A stretch of DNA of 64,000 bases from Legionella lansingensis. GTDB taxonomy: Bacteria > Pseudomonadota > Gammaproteobacteria > Legionellales > Legionellaceae. The position numbers were made by a program, and so were the translations under genes. The notes below the pieces were generated by a model, which searched no databases, was not told the origin of the DNA, and saw only the letters and a list, made by a program, of their open reading frames with translations. This document shows positions 1-11,227 of the stretch, in pieces; position 1 is the stretch's first letter, and every line of letters begins with the position of its first letter. The stretch covers positions 496,501-560,500 of the forward strand of contig NZ_LT906451.1 in assembly GCF_900187355.1 (NCBI RefSeq), in the 5' to 3' direction.

Positions 1-648
1 GGTTTGCGAACCGGGGATATTATTAAACACATAAATAACAAACCCTTGGATGATTGGTTTGAATTGGTAAATTATGTAAGACAACACCCTAATGAATCTT
101 TGCTCTTATCGATTTCACGACAAGGAAGAGCCTATGACGTGCGAGTGCAAATCGGCGCAAAAGCTGGAGACAATAATGAGGAAGGTTTTCTAGGTGTTCG
201 CTCACAAAAAGTTAACTGGCCTCCCCAATGGTTACGTCTTCAACGTCAGGGGCCAATCACTGCACTCGGCACAGCTTTTACACAAACCATTGATCTTACT
301 GGGGCTACGTTCTCTTTAATTTGGCGTTTTGCTACTGGTAAACTGGGGTTAAAAAGCATCAGTGGTCCTGTTGGTATTGCTCAAGGGGCTGGAGAGTCGG
401 GACGCAGTGGCTTGGCTTACTATTTATCATTTCTAGCTTTGGTTAGTATCAGTTTAGGAGTGTTAAACTTATTACCTATTCCTCTGCTGGATGGAGGACA
501 TTTAATGTATTGTTTATTGGAAATTGTTAGAGGCGGCCAGCCACTTTCTGACGAAATGAAATCAGTGGGCATTTATTTAGGTTTAATTTTTTTAGTGGCA
601 TTAACAATTTTGGCATTAAGTAATGATTTGGCGCGGTTGATCGGGTGA
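1..648 (+). CDS. rseP: RseP site-2 intramembrane zinc metalloprotease, C-terminal part
   Basis: This is the C-terminal half of the inner-membrane protease that cleaves anti-sigma factor RseA in the sigma-E envelope stress pathway. The reading frame is open at base 1, so the N-terminal HExxH zinc site lies outside the window. The visible part holds the end of a PDZ domain (GDIIKHINNKPLDDW), then hydrophobic segments and the conserved NLLPIPLLDGGH motif, whose Asp is the third zinc ligand in this family. The gene lies directly upstream of bamA and skp, the usual gammaproteobacterial order. Identification is firm; completeness cannot be judged. Confidence 0.93.
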   Translation, partial: GLRTGDIIKHINNKPLDDWFELVNYVRQHPNESLLLSISRQGRAYDVRVQIGAKAGDNNEEGFLGVRSQKVNWPPQWLRLQRQGPITALGTAFTQTIDLTGATFSLIWRFATGKLGLKSISGPVGIAQGAGESGRSGLAYYLSFLALVSISLGVLNLLPIPLLDGGHLMYCLLEIVRGGQPLSDEMKSVGIYLGLIFLVALTILALSNDLARLIG

Positions 649-690
649 AGAAGTAACTTCTTATAAGTTCGGCGCAAAAGATATTTTCAA

Positions 691-864
691 AACCTTTGAA
701 ATCCGATCTTCGAGTTTTGTTGCTTAACTTAGAGCATCGAATTACCGTGGCTTGACCACGGTATCCATAGTTCATGAAGAGCCGCTGGATGCCGTGGTCA
801 AGCCACGGTAATTCGGTTTTTTGCTTCGTCAAATTACAAAACTAGAAGATCGATTTCAAAGGTT
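691..864. repeat. Nested palindromic element of about 174 bp between rseP and bamA
   Basis: Two inverted repeats are nested. The outer arms, 691-720 and 836-864, match except for a one-base indel and one mismatch. The inner arms, 738-767 and 786-815, match at 29 of 30 positions around an 18-base loop. Transcribed, this would fold into a very long interrupted hairpin. It codes for nothing convincing. It looks like a MITE-like or other non-autonomous mobile repeat, but no target-site duplication is obvious by eye. Confidence 0.75.
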
Positions 865-1030
865 CTTAAAAGTACATATTGTTCGAACCTATTGAGAAAA
901 CTAAGAGAGGATATGATTAAGAAACTTAGCATTTTGATTTTATTCGCATAGTTACTTTACATAAGGGTGAAAACACTATTTTTCCTATTCGATCTGGCCT
1001 AAAAATAACAAATTTTGATGGATGGATTTC

Positions 1031-1057
1031 TTGACAGGGTTAGTCAGTTCCTATAAA
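1031..1057 (+). promoter_or_regulatory. Candidate sigma-70-type promoter upstream of bamA
   Basis: A TTGACA hexamer (1031-1036) and a TATAAA hexamer (1052-1057) are separated by 15 bases, slightly short of the optimum, about 75 bases before the bamA start. It would separate bamA transcription from rseP, which fits the large repeat element between the two genes. In many relatives bamA and skp also respond to sigma-E. I cannot confidently place a sigma-E site here. Confidence 0.4.
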
Positions 1058-1131
1058 AGGGGTGACAATTTATATTCTCGCTGGGATTTATTTCCAGAAT
1101 TTATTCCCGTGGTCCTGGACGTAAAATAATA

Positions 1132-3444
1132 ATGAAGAATGTCAGTAAAAAAATTGTATTGGGTGTTTGTTGTTCGACAATGTTAACTTGGTCTGTTTAT
1201 GCTCAGGCTGCAGAAGGGTTCATTGTTCGCGATATCAAAATTACTGGTTTACAACGCATTAGTACGGGTACGGTATTAAATTATCTACCCGTTCAAGTTG
1301 GTGAGGAAGTTAGTCCTGGCTCTACAGCTCAAATCATCAGAGCCTTATACGATACCGGCTTTTTCCAATCCGTGTCATTAGAACGACAAGGCAATACGTT
1401 AATTGTCAATGTTGTTGAGCGTGCAACGATTGGTTCAATCACAATGACGGGTAATAAAGAGCTCCCTGCTGACAGGCTTAAGGATTTGCTGAAGCAAATG
1501 GGACTGGTTAAAGGCAGGGTTTTTCAGCGTGCTTCTCTTGAACGTTTAGAAAATGAACTCAAACAAGCTTACAATGCCCGGGGCAAATATAATGCTCGTA
1601 TCGAAACAACAGTCACCCCTTTAACTGAAAATCGTGTGGCTATAACGATTAATATTTCTGAGGGCCGTGTTTCTCGTATTAAAGAAGTTAAATTCATTGG
1701 TAATCATGATTTTTCTAAACATGAATTAATGCAAGAGATGTCTTTAACAGAAAGCAACATCTTTACTTACTTCACAAAAAAGGATCAGTACTCGAAATCG
1801 GCGATGGATGCTTCTTTAGAAGCAATACGTTCATTTTATCTTGACCGTGGCTATTTGAAATTCAGGATCGTTTCCTCACAAGTATTATTGTCTCCTGATA
1901 AAAAAGATGTGTATATCAATATCCATCTGGATGAAGGACCACAATACCGTTTCTCAGGTTATAACGTGGTAGGGAAGACCGTTTTACCGAAAGAAAAAAT
2001 TGATTCCTTGATTCAAGTAAAACAGGGCGATGTATTCTCGCGTAAAAAAGTAACAGAGAGTATTTCTGCCATCGGCCTAGCCTTAGGTGATCTTGGTTAT
2101 GGTTTCCCAGCAATTAATGCAGAACCTCGAATTGATGAAGAAAATAAAACTGTCTTTATTACTTTTATTGTTGAACCGGGCCGTCATGTTTATGTTCGCC
2201 GCATTAATTTCCGGGGCAATACCAAAACAGGAGATTATGTACTACGCAGTGTTATTCGTCAGGATGAGGGGTCGATATTATCACTGCATAATATTAAAGA
2301 ATCTGAAAGGCAATTGCGTCTTCTTGGCTATTTGAAAAATGTTAATATCAAAACTACTCCAGTACCTGGGACGAACAACCAGGTTGATTTGGATGTTGAG
2401 GTTGAGGAAGCTCCTTCGGCAGAAGCAACGGCATCGCTTGGCTATGGTACAAATGGACCGCAGTTTAATGCTGCCTTTAATCAGCATAACTTTATGGGAA
2501 CTGGCCGCTCTTTAGGTCTTGGTTTTAATGCCAGCTATTGGGGACAAGATTACTCAGTAAGTTATTATAATCCTTTTTATACGAATACGGGGATTGGACG
2601 CGGTTTGAATTTTTATTTTCAAACGATTGATCCGAAAAAATTAGATGTTTCTGCTTTTTCTTCCGATCGTTTTGGTTTTGATGTTAATTACAACATGCTG
2701 CTATCTGAGAAAAGCAGTTTTCAATTTGGCTATGGTTATCAGGATCTACTGATCAAATCGGCTGGTGCCGTCATACCGATTCAAAATTTTGTGAATCAAT
2801 ATGGACGTGATTTTCATGAAATTCGTTTGACGATGGGCTGGAATCGCAATAGCTATGATAAAGTTCCATTCCCCACGAGAGGATTGAATCAGCAAGCAAG
2901 TGCTCTTATCGCGCTACCTGCTTCCTCAAATTCTCTATCCTATTACAAGACCAATTACATGGCGCACTGGTATCAACCGCTGACCCATGGGTTTATTTTC
3001 TCCTTATTGGGTAATGTTGGTTATGGAAATATGTTTAATGGCGATGGCTTGCCGTTCTTCGAAAACTATTACGCGGGTGGTATCGCATCTCCAGGCCAAG
3101 TGCGAGGTTATCAGAGTTATTCTTTAGGTCCACAAGATAACTTTGGCCGAGCTCTTGGAGCAAACTTCTTAGTTAATGGTACTGCTGGTATTATTTTGCC
3201 CTATCCATTAAGTCGAGATAATATGAGAACGACAATTTTTGCGGATGCCGGTAATGTGTTTGCTGATGGTATACCTCCGGCTCTTACCGGTTTGGGCGGC
3301 GGTCCATTGCGTTATTCAGCAGGGGTTGGTGTTGAATGGCGGTCACCCTTTGGACCATTGGCTTTCAGCGTTGCTAAACCCTTGAATAAACAACCACTTG
3401 ATAATCAACAAATCTTCCAGTTTACCTTGTCATCTGGTTTTTAA
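1132..3444 (+). CDS. bamA: BamA outer-membrane protein assembly factor
   Basis: This is the essential core of the BAM complex, which folds and inserts beta-barrel proteins into the outer membrane. The 770-residue product starts with a signal peptide (basic MKNVSKK, hydrophobic stretch, then AQA-A). Five POTRA repeats follow over about residues 28-425, then a 16-strand barrel. The conserved loop-6 VRGYQ motif sits near residue 658. The chain ends in Phe, as expected for an outer-membrane barrel. Length is usual for the family. The neighbours rseP, skp and lpxD match the conserved locus. No strong Shine-Dalgarno sequence precedes the ATG, but the signal peptide begins there. Confidence 0.97.
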   Translation: MKNVSKKIVLGVCCSTMLTWSVYAQAAEGFIVRDIKITGLQRISTGTVLNYLPVQVGEEVSPGSTAQIIRALYDTGFFQSVSLERQGNTLIVNVVERATIGSITMTGNKELPADRLKDLLKQMGLVKGRVFQRASLERLENELKQAYNARGKYNARIETTVTPLTENRVAITINISEGRVSRIKEVKFIGNHDFSKHELMQEMSLTESNIFTYFTKKDQYSKSAMDASLEAIRSFYLDRGYLKFRIVSSQVLLSPDKKDVYINIHLDEGPQYRFSGYNVVGKTVLPKEKIDSLIQVKQGDVFSRKKVTESISAIGLALGDLGYGFPAINAEPRIDEENKTVFITFIVEPGRHVYVRRINFRGNTKTGDYVLRSVIRQDEGSILSLHNIKESERQLRLLGYLKNVNIKTTPVPGTNNQVDLDVEVEEAPSAEATASLGYGTNGPQFNAAFNQHNFMGTGRSLGLGFNASYWGQDYSVSYYNPFYTNTGIGRGLNFYFQTIDPKKLDVSAFSSDRFGFDVNYNMLLSEKSSFQFGYGYQDLLIKSAGAVIPIQNFVNQYGRDFHEIRLTMGWNRNSYDKVPFPTRGLNQQASALIALPASSNSLSYYKTNYMAHWYQPLTHGFIFSLLGNVGYGNMFNGDGLPFFENYYAGGIASPGQVRGYQSYSLGPQDNFGRALGANFLVNGTAGIILPYPLSRDNMRTTIFADAGNVFADGIPPALTGLGGGPLRYSAGVGVEWRSPFGPLAFSVAKPLNKQPLDNQQIFQFTLSSGF

Positions 3445-3502
3445 ACCTAGAAAAGCAGCTGCGTAGTTTATAACCGCTTTTCTGAAACTGTTTACTAAAC
3501 TG

Positions 3503-3587
3503 TTCATTCCCGCGTAAGCGGGAATCTATTCTGGAATAGCACAAGGCTTTAATCAGGATAGATCCTCGCCTACGCGGGGGATGACAC
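3503..3587. repeat. Dispersed palindromic repeat, CCCGCGTAAGCGGG family, copy 1
   Basis: Two short hairpin units, CCCGCGTAAGCGGG and CGCCTACGCGGGGG, lie at the ends of about 85 bases between bamA and skp. The segment aligns with the reverse complement of 15149-15231, including the middle part, so it belongs to a dispersed family. It codes for nothing. It may act as an mRNA-stabilising or terminating hairpin after bamA. Confidence 0.8.
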
Positions 3588-3697
3588 CGTTTGATGAACA
3601 TTCTCTTTTTCTAGATCAAATAATTAATTGTGCTTGCTTATCGCAACCTGGATGGAATTATGCTAGCATCTGAGACTTTTAATTAGGAGATTAAATA

Positions 3698-4198
3698 ATG
3701 AAGCGTGTGAGTGGGTTTTTGGTTGCTTTTGCACTGATTTTGGGCGGTGCCAATGCATTTGCTGATTGGGCCAAAATAGGTATTGTGGACTTGCAAAAAA
3801 TTATGCAAACCTCAAGCCAAATGAAAGCCATACAAGCAAAATTAGAAAAAGATTTTAAACCCCGCCGCGATAAACTTGTGGCTATGGAAGAGGGTCTAAA
3901 AAAAGATATGGAGAAGCTCAAGCGTGAAAGTGCTGTTATGAGCCAAGCTCAGAAAAAGGAAATGGAGAAGAAAATTATTGCTACCCAAAGAACCTTTGAA
4001 AGAGAAGGTCAACAGTATCAGCAAGAATTAAGCACTGCGCACAATGAAGCCATGGAAGAACTTTACACTAAGATCCGTAAAGCGATTAACAAAGTGGCTG
4101 AGGTTGAAAAATATGATCTAGTCTTACAAAAAGATGCTGCTCCCTTCAGTATCGCCAAGCTAGATATTACTGAGAGTGTTATCAAAGAAATTCATTAA
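3698..4198 (+). CDS. skp: Skp/OmpH periplasmic chaperone
   Basis: This is a periplasmic holdase that escorts unfolded outer-membrane proteins to BamA. The 166-residue product has a signal peptide ending near NAFA, then a short beta segment (WAKIGIVDLQKIM) and a long charged alpha-helical region (about residues 45-125) that forms the tentacles of the trimer. Its length matches the family. An AGGAG ribosome site lies 8 bases before the ATG. It sits between bamA and lpxD, its canonical position. Confidence 0.95.
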   Translation: MKRVSGFLVAFALILGGANAFADWAKIGIVDLQKIMQTSSQMKAIQAKLEKDFKPRRDKLVAMEEGLKKDMEKLKRESAVMSQAQKKEMEKKIIATQRTFEREGQQYQQELSTAHNEAMEELYTKIRKAINKVAEVEKYDLVLQKDAAPFSIAKLDITESVIKEIH

Positions 4199-4212
4199 TC
4201 TTAGTAAGTCGC

Positions 4213-5226
4213 GTGTACACTCTTGCTGAAGTTGCCCACCACCTGGATGGGGTTTTGCATGGGAATCCCGAGCAGCCCATCCAGGGCATTGCTTCTCTAA
4301 GTCGAGCACGCAAGACGGATCTGTCCTATTTTGATCACCCCTTTTTGCTAGAAATGTTAACTAAAACAAAAGCGGGTGCAGTCTTGCTAACTGAAAATCA
4401 CATTGCTTATTCTCCGGCAAATTCTATTGTTGTTCCTGATCCTTTATTAAGCATGAGCATTGCCGCAACCTTGTTTAGTGCACCTGTAGTATCTCCTGCA
4501 GGTATTCATCCGACAGCCTTTGTTTCACCATCAGCACAACTTGGAGAGGGAGTGACTATTGGTGCAAATACAACTGTCGAGGAAGGCGTTGTGCTTGGTG
4601 ATGGTGTGGTGATCGGAGCAAATTGTGTACTTGAAGCAAATGTATTTATCGATTTTAAAACAGTCATTCAACATGGGGTCCATGTGTATGATGGCACTAA
4701 ATTAGGTAGAGAAGTGATTGTGGAAAGTGGCGTGATACTAGGGGCTTCTCCTTTTAATGGTATTAAGCAACAAGGTCGTTGGTTGAGTGGTCCAGCTGTT
4801 GGTGGTACTTGGATCTCTGATCACGTTCACATTGGTGCAAACTCAGTGATTACAAGAGGCGCTTTGGGTGACACCTTGATCGGTTCAGGAGTTCGTATCG
4901 ATAATTTGGTCATGATTGCACATGATGTTATCATTGGTGCAAATTCGGCAATAGCTGGTTGCGCTGTTATTGGGGCGAATACACAACTAGGAGCTCATTG
5001 TATCATAGGAGGAGCGAGTTGTGTCGCTCCGCATGTGCATTTGACAGATGATGTGGTGATTACAGGAATGTCAACGGTGAATAAGTCTTTGACCAAGCCG
5101 GGTGTATATTCTTCTGGGATCATGGTGAGTGAGCATCGGCAATGGCGTCGCAATGTGGCACGTTTCCGCCGGCTTGATGATTACATTACCCGCCTCATCA
5201 AATTAGAGCAAGTAAAAGAAGTGTAA
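4213..5226 (+). CDS. lpxD: LpxD UDP-3-O-acylglucosamine N-acyltransferase
   Basis: This enzyme adds the N-linked 3-hydroxyacyl chain from acyl-ACP in lipid A synthesis, in the cytoplasm. The 337-residue chain has an N-terminal uridine-binding domain (about 1-100), then many left-handed beta-helix hexapeptide repeats. The catalytic-type His lies in MIAHDVIIGANS, equivalent to His239 of E. coli LpxD. A C-terminal helix closes the trimer. The start is GTG, 14 bases after skp. Legionella species often carry more than one lpxD; this copy is the one in the bamA-lpxA block. Confidence 0.95.
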   Translation: MYTLAEVAHHLDGVLHGNPEQPIQGIASLSRARKTDLSYFDHPFLLEMLTKTKAGAVLLTENHIAYSPANSIVVPDPLLSMSIAATLFSAPVVSPAGIHPTAFVSPSAQLGEGVTIGANTTVEEGVVLGDGVVIGANCVLEANVFIDFKTVIQHGVHVYDGTKLGREVIVESGVILGASPFNGIKQQGRWLSGPAVGGTWISDHVHIGANSVITRGALGDTLIGSGVRIDNLVMIAHDVIIGANSAIAGCAVIGANTQLGAHCIIGGASCVAPHVHLTDDVVITGMSTVNKSLTKPGVYSSGIMVSEHRQWRRNVARFRRLDDYITRLIKLEQVKEV

Positions 5227-5243
5227 TGAGTGAGAAATAACGC

Positions 5244-5696
5244 ATGAGTGAAGTCATAAACATAGACAAAATCCTCAACCTACTACCACATCGTTATCCA
5301 TTTATCCTAATTGATCGGGTAGTGGATTATAAAGTGATGGATTATCTGATTGCTATCAAAAACGTAACGATTAATGAACCTTTTTTTATGGGACATTTTC
5401 CTGGAAATCCCATTATGCCTGGTGTTTTGATGCTTGAGGCTTTGGCACAGGCAGGGGGGATACTGTCCAACTTATCGCTAAAACCAAAAGAAGGGCATGA
5501 GTTTTTATATTTTTTTGCGGGTATTGATAACGCCAGATTTAAACAAGTCGTGATCCCAGGTGATCAGCTACGTTTAGAAGTTAAGTTGCTGGGAGAAAAA
5601 CGCAATTTTTGGCGCATTCACGGTCAAGCATTTGTTGGTGATAAGCTTGCCTGCTCTGCAGATTTAATGAGTGCATCGAAGGAAATTAAAAAGTGA
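5244..5696 (+). CDS. fabZ: FabZ (3R)-hydroxyacyl-ACP dehydratase
   Basis: This enzyme dehydrates beta-hydroxyacyl-ACP in fatty acid elongation and competes with lipid A synthesis for the same substrate. The 150-residue hot-dog fold protein has the catalytic His51 in [12 protein letters not shown] and Glu65 in [12 protein letters not shown]. It ends in a GTGA overlap with lpxA, so the two are probably translationally coupled. Confidence 0.96.
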   Translation: MSEVINIDKILNLLPHRYPFILIDRVVDYKVMDYLIAIKNVTINEPFFMGHFPGNPIMPGVLMLEALAQAGGILSNLSLKPKEGHEFLYFFAGIDNARFKQVVIPGDQLRLEVKLLGEKRNFWRIHGQAFVGDKLACSADLMSASKEIKK

Positions 5697-6463
5697 TAGA
5701 TGAACGAGCAATAATTCACCCTTCAGCTAAATTAGCCAAAGGGGTAGTTGTAGGTCCCGGTAGCTTAATTGGTGCCAATGTAGAAATAGGTGAAGGGACC
5801 TGGATTGGGCCTTATGTAGTGATCCAGGGGCCAACCACGATAGGTAAGAATAATAAAATCTTTCAATTCGCCTCCGTTGGTGATGAGCCACAGGATATTA
5901 CTTATAAAGGAGAACCAACCCGTTTGGAAATCGGTGATAACAATATTATTCGTGAATATTGCATGATCAGTCGCGGTACTGTTAAAGGCGGGGGGGTTAC
6001 TCGGATAGGTGACGGCAATTATTTGATGGCTTATACGCATATTGGTCATGATTGTACTATGGGTAATTACACGATTATGGTTAATCATGCAGCCTTATCT
6101 GGCCATGTAACAATTAATGATTACGCTATCATTGGTCCTTATGCTGGGATACATCAATTTTGCCATATTGGAGCCTATGCATTTATTGCTCGGGCCAGTT
6201 ATGTCAGTAAAGACGTATTACCTTATGTAATGATCTCTGGTCATACAACCGCTGCCTGTGGGATCAACACGGTTGGTTTAAGGCGACGTGGATTTTCTTC
6301 TGCCACCATTGATCAGCTTCGCCGTGCCTACAAGATTATTTTCCGCAAAGGCTTAACTGTCCAGCAAGCTGTGGCGGAATTAGAGATGATGCAGAATGAT
6401 TGTCCAGAAGTGCTTCCCATGATTGATGCCTTAAATCAATCAGCTAGAGGAATCGTGCGTTAG
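5693..6463 (+). CDS. lpxA: LpxA acyl-ACP--UDP-GlcNAc O-acyltransferase
   Basis: This is the first committed step of lipid A synthesis. The product has 256 residues, with left-handed beta-helix repeats over about residues 1-185, the catalytic-type His119 in HIGHDC, and the helical C-terminal domain beginning GLRRRGFS. The start codon is GTG and overlaps the fabZ stop by four bases. A nearby ATG at 5700 is out of frame. The gene usually next in line, lpxB, is absent; crcB follows instead. Confidence 0.96.
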   Translation: MIDERAIIHPSAKLAKGVVVGPGSLIGANVEIGEGTWIGPYVVIQGPTTIGKNNKIFQFASVGDEPQDITYKGEPTRLEIGDNNIIREYCMISRGTVKGGGVTRIGDGNYLMAYTHIGHDCTMGNYTIMVNHAALSGHVTINDYAIIGPYAGIHQFCHIGAYAFIARASYVSKDVLPYVMISGHTTAACGINTVGLRRRGFSSATIDQLRRAYKIIFRKGLTVQQAVAELEMMQNDCPEVLPMIDALNQSARGIVR

Positions 6464-6465
6464 TC

Positions 6466-6855
6466 ATGTTAGGTTCGATACTTGTCATCATTGCTGGTGG
6501 AGCTATGGGGGCTTTGGCACGGTTCGCCACTGTAGGACTTATGCAAAGACTATTGGGGTTCAGCTACCCTTATGGAACGTTAGTCGTTAATTGTCTAGGG
6601 TCTTTTTTGGCAGGCTTTATTATGGTGCTTATCATAGAGCGGTTTGCTGAAACGGAATACTGGCGTTTATTCCTGGTTGTCGGTTTTTTGGGAGCCTATA
6701 CGACATTTTCCAGTTTTTCTTGGGAAACTTGGGTGCTTTATCAAGACGGTAAGACGGTTGCGGCGTTGGCTAATGTGTTCTGCAATAATGTTGGTGCTTT
6801 AGTAATGGCTTTTATTGGTATGCACTGTGGTCGTTTTATAGGAACTTTGGTATAA
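6466..6855 (+). CDS. crcB: CrcB/FluC fluoride channel
   Basis: This is a small membrane channel that exports fluoride. The 129-residue protein has four hydrophobic helices and the family signatures GGAMGALARF, VVNCLGSFLAGF and GAYTTFSSFSWE, including the conserved Asn and the Thr/Ser/Phe stretch that lines the pore. It starts two bases after the lpxA stop and is probably in the same transcript. No fluoride riboswitch is visible because there is no upstream spacer. Confidence 0.94.
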   Translation: MLGSILVIIAGGAMGALARFATVGLMQRLLGFSYPYGTLVVNCLGSFLAGFIMVLIIERFAETEYWRLFLVVGFLGAYTTFSSFSWETWVLYQDGKTVAALANVFCNNVGALVMAFIGMHCGRFIGTLV

Positions 6856-6860
6856 GGTAG

Positions 6861-8144
<1,284 letters not shown>

Positions 8145-8174
8145 TATCTCATGCAAGGAATAGCGAAGGACTAT

Positions 8175-9032
8175 ATGAAACAAGCATACATACTTGATTT
8201 GATCTTATTTTTTATCCTCCTAGTATCAGGAACATGCTGGGCACAAAAAAATGGAACCAGCAATGAGGTTGTAATGAAAGAAAGAAAAGAATATTTTAAA
8301 CACGAATACCCCCCCAGTCACTGGTCAATTGATTTCACTCGAGCAGGTACTTCAATTGCTGTTATTACCGTCCGTGACAAATATCATTATTCCGTTATTC
8401 TTAATCCCACTGATTGTAGAGGTTATCGTACAATCATTCGCTATCTGAATGAAGGGAACTCAGCCCTTTCGTCGGCATTGAATCGTCCCTACACAGTCTC
8501 TGAACAACGTGGATTAAATGATGTTGCTACGGTGATGACGCAAGTGTATGAAAAATTAGGACTCATTGTGCAATTTTCGCAACTTGGGAATAACTCACAT
8601 ACGTTTGATAAAACGACTGGAGTGACGCTTCATGGAAATGAAGAAGAACCTAGCATGTTGCATTTGCATATGTGGGGGAGAGGCGACCCTAAGGAAGAAT
8701 ATATTCCCGGTGTTCCTCTAAGAGGACCTGAACCGGGTTTGATGTTTGATTTAATTGCAAAAACCCAAACGCATCCTATTAACCAACATGCGATAAAATG
8801 GGGTGAAGAGGAACTTAAAGCAAGTCTTATCATGTTTAAACTTAAATTGGCCGAATACGTGAACTCATCAGCATTTACTGATGAGTTTGGTGATACTTTA
8901 AAAGTGACTATTCATGATGAAAAAGCGCTTCAAGAGATAAAAGAAAGTGGTTTGGGATTTTTTAATAAGCAGACCAACTCCAAATCCTCACCTGATAATA
9001 CACCAGGTGTTACTCTCGGCTCCAAAATCTGA
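8175..9032 (+). CDS. Secreted protein with a divergent HIT-like fold
   Basis: The product is 285 residues. I chose the ATG at 8175 because AAGGA precedes it by about 5 bases and a clean signal peptide follows (MKQAYIL, hydrophobic core, CWAQ); an in-frame ATG at 8151 adds eight residues. The body resembles the histidine-triad layout: a strand YHYSVILNP, a helix VSEQRGLNDVATVMTQVYEKLGL, then FSQLGNNSHTF and MLHLHMWGRG. In this reading His163 and His165 are the first two triad residues, His165 being the usual nucleophile, and Trp167 replaces the third. Function and substrate are unknown. The HIT assignment is pattern recognition only. Confidence 0.55.
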   Translation: MKQAYILDLILFFILLVSGTCWAQKNGTSNEVVMKERKEYFKHEYPPSHWSIDFTRAGTSIAVITVRDKYHYSVILNPTDCRGYRTIIRYLNEGNSALSSALNRPYTVSEQRGLNDVATVMTQVYEKLGLIVQFSQLGNNSHTFDKTTGVTLHGNEEEPSMLHLHMWGRGDPKEEYIPGVPLRGPEPGLMFDLIAKTQTHPINQHAIKWGEEELKASLIMFKLKLAEYVNSSAFTDEFGDTLKVTIHDEKALQEIKESGLGFFNKQTNSKSSPDNTPGVTLGSKI

Positions 9033-9044
9033 CGCAATCGGTAA

Positions 9045-10994
9045 TCACACATAATGACATCCATCTTGTGAAGTGAGAGCATCACTATTCTCTCCGTTGC
9101 TGCTTTCTCTATCTCTTTTGTTAAAAAGAGAATGTGATTCGAGTGCTTCCTTAATATGTGTTTTATTAACAAGAACCTGAGTATAGGTAGCAGCATCATT
9201 CATCGCGTACCGCAGGAAACCGGCACTCTCTGGGTTATCTTTAAAGTAGGCATAAAGATCAATTTTAATGCCATACTGTTCGAAGATTTTCTGCACGTAA
9301 GGATCATGGAGAACATCAATAACTTCAAGCATCGCATGAAAACCCCGTTTGGCATAAACACCTACCGTCTGCACAAGAAAAAGATTGACATCGTTTTGCA
9401 AACCAGGATCTTGCGCATGATGTTTCATATACTTCGCCAGCATACCTACGATATTACACGTGTGGCCAGAAATAGAACCCACATAAGCAGAATACTGGCG
9501 ATTTTTATTCCAAAACCATTGTTTCCCATCTTTTTTATCCGATTCAACAGTTGATGCATCCACGAGCATATTACGCATTGGTTCGCGCTGTGCATCATAA
9601 AAGACTGATGAGCAGCCACGCATGACACCCCCACTAGAATTCCATACATCAGAGCCTACTTTTTCAGCGTCAGTCTCGAATTTTCTTTCTTTAACCTTTG
9701 TCGATGCATCTAATGCAAGGCGGTCACGTCCTTTATGTGCTTCAGCATGATGTAATACACCTGTAATAAATTCTATTTCAATGGTTGAAAATTTAGTGGT
9801 GTCTTTATAACCATTAGCAAAAATACTGATTTTTTGTTCCATCTCTCGTGGATTATCCACTTTTCCATTCATACCTAAAAAGAATTGAAGAATCTTATTG
9901 CATGCCTTAAGTGTGTTTTCTCTCAATTCTTCATCTTCAGGTTCCATCTCTGTATTACTTGCACGTGTATCAAGCGTTATTTCCGAATGGGAAAGTCCGT
10001 TAATATACTGGGCAAGACGAGTTTCAAAAAATCGTCTTGGATCATTTTGCTTAGAGTTAAAGGGTTTGAGGTTTTGAGAAGCTTGGATTATTTTTTGGAC
10101 TCCCAGTGCTCCCAGTTGCGCTATTATTGGTTTTTCGCTTAATTTTTTCATTATTTTTTCAAGACATACGTCATACTTAACAAACAGGTAGTTTGCTGAT
10201 AATTCTTGTAGGAATTTCTCATCTCCAATGTTTTGAGAAGTGAAAAAGCCGATAGTTAATAGCAAAAACTCTGAAATGTCAGTTTTATTACCAATAAGCG
10301 ATAAATATTTTTTCGTATTTATGCATGTCTTCATATAACTAATATCACCAATCGATGGTCTAAATGCTGGTAATAAGGCATCAAATGAGATATCGGTTAA
10401 TTGTGATTTAATAGAGCCTGCAGTGCTTGTATCCACTTTTGCAATGAGCAGCGGTAACAAAGCTTTTTTTGTTTTCATGCTTAATGTACCGGTATTGCTG
10501 TCAAGGGATAGCTCAGGAATAGACTGAAATGCATTCATAAGAATGGAGAGCAGTGGTTTTTCACTTTCCGTTGCAAGCATTTTTTGGACAAATTCCAAAA
10601 GTTCGCTAGAGAGTGGTTGGTTTCTATCCTTGCTAAAAGCCCCAAGCATCTCTAAATCATCACGATAAGGTAATAACCCAACTCGTCGTATGATTTCTTC
10701 AAGTAACGCTTTGTTGTGAGTTAAAAGCCCTTTTAAAAAAAGTGATTTTAATAGTACCTGTTCAGCTTTAGGAGCTTCTCCGATGGCTTCATAAATATGT
10801 TTAAACCGAGAGAAACGTAAATCTTTAATGTAATCATTTACAATCCGTTGGGTATCGATCGTATTTTTTACTTTGAATTGATTTGTTACCTCTTCAATTT
10901 TTTCGATAGTTTTGTTGGATGCTTTAATAACTTTTTCTGCGGTATCTTTTGATATATTCTTCAGATTATTCACCATCTCATCTAAGCTTTTCAT
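9045..10994 (-). CDS. Large unrecognised protein, possible secreted effector
   Basis: I do not recognise this 649-residue protein. The start at 10994 ([13 protein letters not shown]) has a GAGG ribosome site; an upstream ATG adds 23 residues without one. The N-terminal 60 residues are charged and helical, probably coiled coil. Residues 70-350 look like a mostly helical repeat domain. The C-terminal third has a compact region rich in Gly, His and aromatics ([47 protein letters not shown]) that could be an enzymatic core. It has no signal peptide or membrane segment. The polar, acidic tail and the neighbourhood fit a type IVB effector, but this is inference. Confidence 0.6.
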   Translation of the reverse strand: MKSLDEMVNNLKNISKDTAEKVIKASNKTIEKIEEVTNQFKVKNTIDTQRIVNDYIKDLRFSRFKHIYEAIGEAPKAEQVLLKSLFLKGLLTHNKALLEEIIRRVGLLPYRDDLEMLGAFSKDRNQPLSSELLEFVQKMLATESEKPLLSILMNAFQSIPELSLDSNTGTLSMKTKKALLPLLIAKVDTSTAGSIKSQLTDISFDALLPAFRPSIGDISYMKTCINTKKYLSLIGNKTDISEFLLLTIGFFTSQNIGDEKFLQELSANYLFVKYDVCLEKIMKKLSEKPIIAQLGALGVQKIIQASQNLKPFNSKQNDPRRFFETRLAQYINGLSHSEITLDTRASNTEMEPEDEELRENTLKACNKILQFFLGMNGKVDNPREMEQKISIFANGYKDTTKFSTIEIEFITGVLHHAEAHKGRDRLALDASTKVKERKFETDAEKVGSDVWNSSGGVMRGCSSVFYDAQREPMRNMLVDASTVESDKKDGKQWFWNKNRQYSAYVGSISGHTCNIVGMLAKYMKHHAQDPGLQNDVNLFLVQTVGVYAKRGFHAMLEVIDVLHDPYVQKIFEQYGIKIDLYAYFKDNPESAGFLRYAMNDAATYTQVLVNKTHIKEALESHSLFNKRDRESSNGENSDALTSQDGCHYV

Positions 10995-11227
10995 ATCGAC
11001 CTCTAAAATATTGCTCACTCTGATAATTTTTATTTCACATTGGTGATAATAGAGAGAAAACATTAAGAAACTATTAAATTTATTGTTTCTAAGAAATATT
11101 AAATTTCAGCTCAACTGACTGAAGATTATTTAAGACAAATAAATGAACAAGTATGTTGTGATTTATACAGCCCCCGTGTTAAGATGCTCCATTGTTACAA
11201 TAAATTGTTTTATAGCAGGTGATTCTC

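Noticed and set aside
527-832. Minus-strand open frame of 101 codons across the end of rseP and the palindrome
   Set aside because: It overlaps rseP and the palindromic repeat, has no ribosome site and no protein-like composition.
3503-3587. Intrinsic terminator after bamA
   Set aside because: The hairpins belong to a dispersed repeat family and lack a T-run, so the repeat call is preferred.
9156-9554. Plus-strand open frame of 132 codons
   Set aside because: It is antisense to the 649-residue minus-strand gene, with no ribosome site.
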